64,000 bases of DNA from Lachnospiraceae bacterium (GTDB taxonomy: Bacteria; Bacillota; Clostridia; Lachnospirales; Lachnospiraceae): positions 3,944 through 67,943 of the forward strand of contig VSNM01000024.1 in NCBI GenBank assembly GCA_009774245.1, given 5' to 3'. A model generated the notes under the pieces. That model made no database searches. It was given only the letters and a program-made list of their open reading frames with translations, and was not told the DNA's origin. Below, piece by piece: positions 60,980 through 64,000 of the stretch (positions within the stretch are counted from its first letter, which is position 1; the number at the start of each line of letters is the position of its first letter). The translations under genes and the position numbers were made by a program.

Positions 60980-62257
60980 TCAAATCTGTTTAAATGCCTG
61001 CCTTGACTTCGGTCCGCACTTTTTGTCCTGTATCAGTCCCAGTAATCCCTGTGCCTCCCCAAGAGCTTTATCCGATGCCGCCCCCCATACTCCATCTATC
61101 TGGCTTGCATCCGGATGCCCTGCACCATCCAAAAACAAGCCAAACCTCCACATATGCCATTGAACCCACTTAACATCATCTCCACGCATATTGGTTTTGC
61201 CTGGAGCGTAATATATCGTCCGTGTTGGTTCCGGATATGGATTGTCGGACGCTTTGACTGACGTACCTGCTGTAGATCCATTTGGGCGCCCAGAAGGGGA
61301 TGTAACGCCTGGTCTTGCATTTCCGCTAACCACGATCACCGTATGCCCTTTAGTTTTGGTGACCAGAATGTCGCCATTATAAAGAACTGTTGTGGCTGTG
61401 ACTACAGCTTTGCTTTCAAATCTCCCCGTCTTGATAAGTGCCGTTTCTTCTCCTGCTGTTGTGAAATTGCCTGGATCGAACCCGGCCTCGATGCAACACC
61501 CCCTAACGAGCGTTCCGCAATCTGCCTCTGTCTTTTCTGCAATCTTTGCCATACTGCCGTATCTTCCCAGCTTGGAAATCACGTCTAGACGGTTGCTCTG
61601 ATCATATCCGATATTATCATTATTGCAGGCAGCCAACATTGCCGACGCCAGTTTGTCTGCATTCTCTACGCTCTTCGGGCGGAGAAGATACCAGCCTTTA
61701 GAGTGCATATAATAATCCTGTGTACTGACCTCTTTCCCAGTCTGATCACCCGCTTTTCCCCCAGACAATTTTCCATTTTCATCAATCCTTGCGCTTCCTA
61801 TTTTGACATCCATACGTGTTACCTCACTTCTTCTGCAGAACAATTCTTTTTCTTCCTGTCTACGCCGCACCAGTCCTTTAATAATTTTTCCTTTGGACCG
61901 GGTATATGGTTCATCAGTAATATGATCTGCGATTTCTTTTACTGTCCTGCCGCCTACAAGTTTTCGCAGAGCTCCGGGGCCGCAGTTATAGCAGAACGAC
62001 ACAAGGGCGTCAAACTGATTCTGATTCAATGTGAGGTTTTTAGTGTATGTATTGGTATACTTCACAAACCGCTGTAAATCAGACAAAAACAGGGAATCCG
62101 CCTCTTTCTGCGAAATGGTCTGCCCCGCCTTTACATCCGCTCCGTAATGTCCCCAGCCGATCGTATAATACTTTTCCGTACTAACTGCCCTGTATGCCGT
62201 GAGTCTGCATCCTTCGAAAGACTTTATCAGGGCAATACCCTGATCGCTTATATTCAT
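60980..62257 (-). CDS. Phage endolysin: GH24 lysozyme, NlpC/P60-like and PG-binding domains
   Basis: 425 residues, no signal peptide. The GH24 muramidase part (1-140) has the catalytic Glu15 in IKSFEGCRLTAY and TIGWGHYG. The middle part (about 150-310) looks like a cysteine amidase/peptidase: ADCGTLVRGCC with the nucleophile, and KGHTVIVVSG with the His. A peptidoglycan-binding domain closes the protein (DVKWVQWHMWRFGLF, IDGVWGAASDKAL). It should cut both glycan and peptide bonds of the host wall. The gene overlaps the holin stop (ATGA). Two catalytic domains in one lysin is notable. Confidence 0.85.
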   Translation of the reverse strand: MNISDQGIALIKSFEGCRLTAYRAVSTEKYYTIGWGHYGADVKAGQTISQKEADSLFLSDLQRFVKYTNTYTKNLTLNQNQFDALVSFCYNCGPGALRKLVGGRTVKEIADHITDEPYTRSKGKIIKGLVRRRQEEKELFCRRSEVTRMDVKIGSARIDENGKLSGGKAGDQTGKEVSTQDYYMHSKGWYLLRPKSVENADKLASAMLAACNNDNIGYDQSNRLDVISKLGRYGSMAKIAEKTEADCGTLVRGCCIEAGFDPGNFTTAGEETALIKTGRFESKAVVTATTVLYNGDILVTKTKGHTVIVVSGNARPGVTSPSGRPNGSTAGTSVKASDNPYPEPTRTIYYAPGKTNMRGDDVKWVQWHMWRFGLFLDGAGHPDASQIDGVWGAASDKALGEAQGLLGLIQDKKCGPKSRQAFKQI

Positions 62258-62580
62258 TGTTTTATATTTCCTCCTTCCTGTATTCTCATAGCCTTTACAG
62301 CTGCTTCTATCAATAAGTCAAGCTGCTTATCCGATATGGATATATTTTTCGCGATCAGGATATCTTTCATCAGATCCACAACGATGGATTTTCTTTCCGC
62401 GCCCGTTTGGGCATAGTACACCTGCTGCGCCATCAGAACCGCCGCATTCACCCACTTTGTGACCTCCTCCAGTTTATCCTGTCCGATCTTACTTTTTATT
62501 AAAGGCAACAGGTAGCATGTTACTACGAAAACTGCCAGCAGCACAAGCAGTCTCAATATTTCAAATACAATCTCATTCAT
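62254..62580 (-). CDS. Phage holin, LL-H type
   Basis: 108 residues. One N-terminal transmembrane helix (ILRLLVLLAVFVVTCYLLPLI) followed by a charged helical region with KLEEVTKWVNAAVLMAQQVY and a C-terminal KQLDLLIEAAVKAM, the pattern of Holin_LLH. It should form the membrane lesion that releases the lysin. GGAGGG lies 10 bases before the ATG; it overlaps both neighbours. Confidence 0.82.
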   Translation of the reverse strand: MNEIVFEILRLLVLLAVFVVTCYLLPLIKSKIGQDKLEEVTKWVNAAVLMAQQVYYAQTGAERKSIVVDLMKDILIAKNISISDKQLDLLIEAAVKAMRIQEGGNIKQ

Positions 62581-62851
62581 AGTTTTCGCCCTCCATTTCT
62601 TTTTCAGCGATCTGCATTTCTTTAAGTCTTACTATTTCCGATTCTTTTGTTTCGAAAAACGATTTTGCACAATAAACAAGAAATACACCGACAATTTCTG
62701 TTACAATCAGTCCCCCCATAGTTTCTGCAATCTGTTCGCGTCCCAGCAATGCTAAAACAAAGGGAAACTGCATGTCTACCAATGCTACCGCTATTATGCG
62801 GTTCAGCATATTCTTGGTATATGTCCTCTGTCTGCTGTTTTTTGGTTTCAT
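62573..62851 (-). CDS. Small phage membrane protein
   Basis: 92 residues. Two hydrophobic segments (IIAVALVDMQFPFVLALLG and GGLIVTEIVGVFLVYCAKSFF), a basic N-terminus and a charged C-terminal helix. It overlaps the holin by 8 bases. It could be a second holin or antiholin, since two-TM proteins of this size beside a holin often are, but I recognise no family. Confidence 0.65.
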   Translation of the reverse strand: MKPKNSRQRTYTKNMLNRIIAVALVDMQFPFVLALLGREQIAETMGGLIVTEIVGVFLVYCAKSFFETKESEIVRLKEMQIAEKEMEGENYE

Positions 62852-62860
62852 CTGATCACC

Positions 62861-63178
62861 TCAATAAATTGCTTCAACCCCCTGCTCTGTAAGGAAATCC
62901 TTCTGTTCATGCTTGATCTTTTCCGCATATTCAAGAGCCTGATGCATGTCCCCGTTACAATGCGCGTCAGGAATGCGCTGTACGGCTCTGGCAGTTGCCT
63001 CGCCCAAAGCTATGGCAGCATTAACCCCTTTCAGAACAATTATCTCATTCTGCTTCCGCGCATCATCTTTCTTGTCCTGCTCCTTCTGCCGTTTTTCTAT
63101 TTTCTTTTCCAGCAGCCAGAAACAGAATGCCGTAATTGCGGATGGAACACCCATTGCAACTATAACTGTAAAATCCAT
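62861..63178 (-). CDS. Small phage protein with N-terminal anchor
   Basis: About 105 residues. N-terminal helix (FTVIVAMGVPSAITAFCFWLL) followed by a Lys/Glu/Arg coiled segment (EKKIEKRQKEQDKKDDARKQ) and a small helical tail with MHQALEYAEKIKHEQKDFL. It is placed between tail-end genes and the holin. ATG 63178 has GGAG upstream and follows the stop of the 49-residue gene by one base. Function unknown; a lysis accessory (spanin-like or regulator) is possible. Confidence 0.62.
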   Translation of the reverse strand: MDFTVIVAMGVPSAITAFCFWLLEKKIEKRQKEQDKKDDARKQNEIIVLKGVNAAIALGEATARAVQRIPDAHCNGDMHQALEYAEKIKHEQKDFLTEQGVEAIY

Positions 63179-63179
63179 T

Positions 63180-63329
63180 TTACTCCACCTCCCCAATAAT
63201 CTCCCTGATCTCCTTGATCTCGGTTTTTGTCAGTTTAGGATAACTCTTAACTATAGCCTCAAAGATCTCCCCTGCTGCCATCCTGTTTTTAATTGCCCTT
63301 ACTACAATATTTTTCACCAGATTGCTCAT
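63180..63329 (-). CDS. 49-residue phage protein
   Basis: A short gene running ATG 63329 to TAA 63180. The protein begins MSNLVKNIVVRAIKNRMAAG and ends in a KTEIKEIREIIGEVE helix. It has a strong GGAGGTG site 6 bases upstream, and its ATG overlaps the previous stop (TGATG). The position between a tail gene and the lysis genes is where XkdX-like small proteins occur, but the sequence match to that family is weak. Confidence 0.7.
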   Translation of the reverse strand: MSNLVKNIVVRAIKNRMAAGEIFEAIVKSYPKLTKTEIKEIREIIGEVE

Positions 63330-63685
63330 CACGCTTCACCTCCAAAAATCATTGCCGCAATTACTTCATCATGTTCGGCTGTCGCTACCTGCAGTTCTGC
63401 CTGCGTGGCCTGCAGCTCCCTGATCTGTACCTCGATCCTGTTCAGGATATGCATTACCACTGTAATGTTCTCTTCTGCATCAATCGTAACAGATTCAAAT
63501 TCGATATTAGGATAATTTCCATATGTATTTGTACCATCACCTACCGTTAGTGATCTGGCATTTTTAAATGCCGTATGCACCTCTTCCACCGTCAAACCAG
63601 ATATGGTAAAGGATATCGTATCTGTTCCTGTGGTAACATTTGTGGCGGTATAATTTTCGCCGCCAACTACAATAATTTCATTCAT
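63329..63685 (-). CDS. Phage tail-associated protein, function unknown
   Basis: 118 residues starting MNEIIVVGGENYTATNVTTG. A beta-rich N-terminal two-thirds (TISFTISGLTVEEVHTAF, SVTIDAEENITVVMHI) is followed by a helix (NRIEVQIRELQATQAELQVA). This layout is common in small proteins encoded at the end of tail/baseplate modules. AAAGGA lies 9 bases before the ATG 63685; the upstream ATG 63742 lacks a site. It overlaps the next gene by one base. Confidence 0.68.
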   Translation of the reverse strand: MNEIIVVGGENYTATNVTTGTDTISFTISGLTVEEVHTAFKNARSLTVGDGTNTYGNYPNIEFESVTIDAEENITVVMHILNRIEVQIRELQATQAELQVATAEHDEVIAAMIFGGEA

Positions 63686-64000
63686 TTTTTCAGTTCCTTT
63701 CTTTAATTTATTTTGACATTTTACGGTTACAGGTTTGTCCATCTAAAAATAGCAATTTAACAGCACAAGAAGGCAATAGGGCAATATTAGTTAACGCATC
63801 TTGCACAGGTGGTACCACGCAAAACTGTGCCGTTTTAAATAATAGCAAAATATCTGATTGGCGAAATTTGTTGTTTTTATTTGTAACAGGCAAGCAAATA
63901 CTGTCCAGTAATTTTTTAGATAAAAATTTTTTTATATCTGGGTATGCGCAGAGGATATTTTGGTACGATACAAGCTATTTGTACTATATTGATGTAGCCT
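63686..64000. other. AT-rich stretch at the right edge
   Basis: 315 bases, clearly richer in A+T than the rest of the prophage segment. A minus-strand frame stays open from about 63980 to 63708 (ending ...LFLDGQTCNRKMSK) without a good start or ribosome site; it may be the tail of a gene that begins beyond the edge if a stop at about 63985 is bypassed, or nothing. I see no other feature. Confidence 0.35.

Noticed and set aside
63708..63893. Minus-strand 61-codon frame near the right edge
   Set aside because: No start with a ribosome site, AT-driven composition and overlap with the next gene's upstream region; reported only as part of the unassigned edge.

Overview
The window looks like a chromosome segment of a spore-forming, low-to-mid GC Firmicute of the class Clostridia, most likely a Lachnospiraceae gut species. 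The support is gene content: SpoIIID, HrcA with a perfect CIRCE operator, a type III glutamine synthetase, the GlgC/GlgD pair, RNase J, an IreB-RuvX-DUF1292 string, many Gram-positive lipoproteins, and sigma-A-like promoters (TTGACA-17-TATAAT type). No tRNA, rRNA, CRISPR array or transposase was seen. Species assignment is inference.

0-8 kb: a partial O-acetylhomoserine sulfhydrylase diverges from a HAD phosphatase and a sodium:solute symporter. These face two small membrane-protein genes (DUF898-like and DUF2752) and glnN, which has a long leader containing a terminator-like hairpin. 8-15 kb is a housekeeping run on the minus strand with Bacillus-like order: ireB, ruvX, DUF1292, rnj, an MltG-like stub, trmR and a U32 tRNA-hydroxylation protein, with mtaB just upstream of ireB. 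15-27 kb carries thiI-nifS, rsmE-prmA and the heat-shock operon hrcA-grpE-dnaK-dnaJ. A flavoprotein and a YD-repeat lipoprotein sit between dnaJ and prmA. The theme of 8-19 kb is RNA modification and processing (TrhP, TrmR, RNase J, MtaB, ThiI/NifS, RsmE).

27-38 kb: spoIIID, an NlpC/P60 coiled-coil hydrolase, a PPIase lipoprotein, a small membrane protein, then about 900 bases without a protein gene. This gap holds the most unusual signal in the window: a purine-rich, promoter-driven, highly foldable transcription unit of about 650 nt on the minus strand (candidate large structured RNA), beside a second block with mutually exclusive pairings. A CarD-like gene, glgD-glgC, a DUF3089 lipoprotein and a YbhJ-like hydratase follow.

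38-51 kb is a signalling and transport region. A c-di-GMP phosphodiesterase is translationally coupled to a NitT/TauT-type ABC transporter whose permease and ATPase are separated by VOC and GNAT genes. Next comes a two-component cluster with a frameshifted 7TM-like sensor, a NarX/NarL-like pair and a LytTR regulator that lacks its phosphoacceptor Asp. A divergent AgrC/AgrA-like pair and a FlxA-like coiled-coil gene follow.

51-61 kb: a secreted M15 peptidase, a 36-bp tandem repeat, and an antimicrobial-peptide-resistance type module (kinase, OmpR regulator, ABC ATPase, FtsX permease). The kinase and regulator genes are separated by an AAA-ATPase/PD-(D/E)XK gene that carries its own terminator. 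61-64 kb is the lysis end of a prophage: lysin, holin and small overlapping genes, continuing past the right edge.
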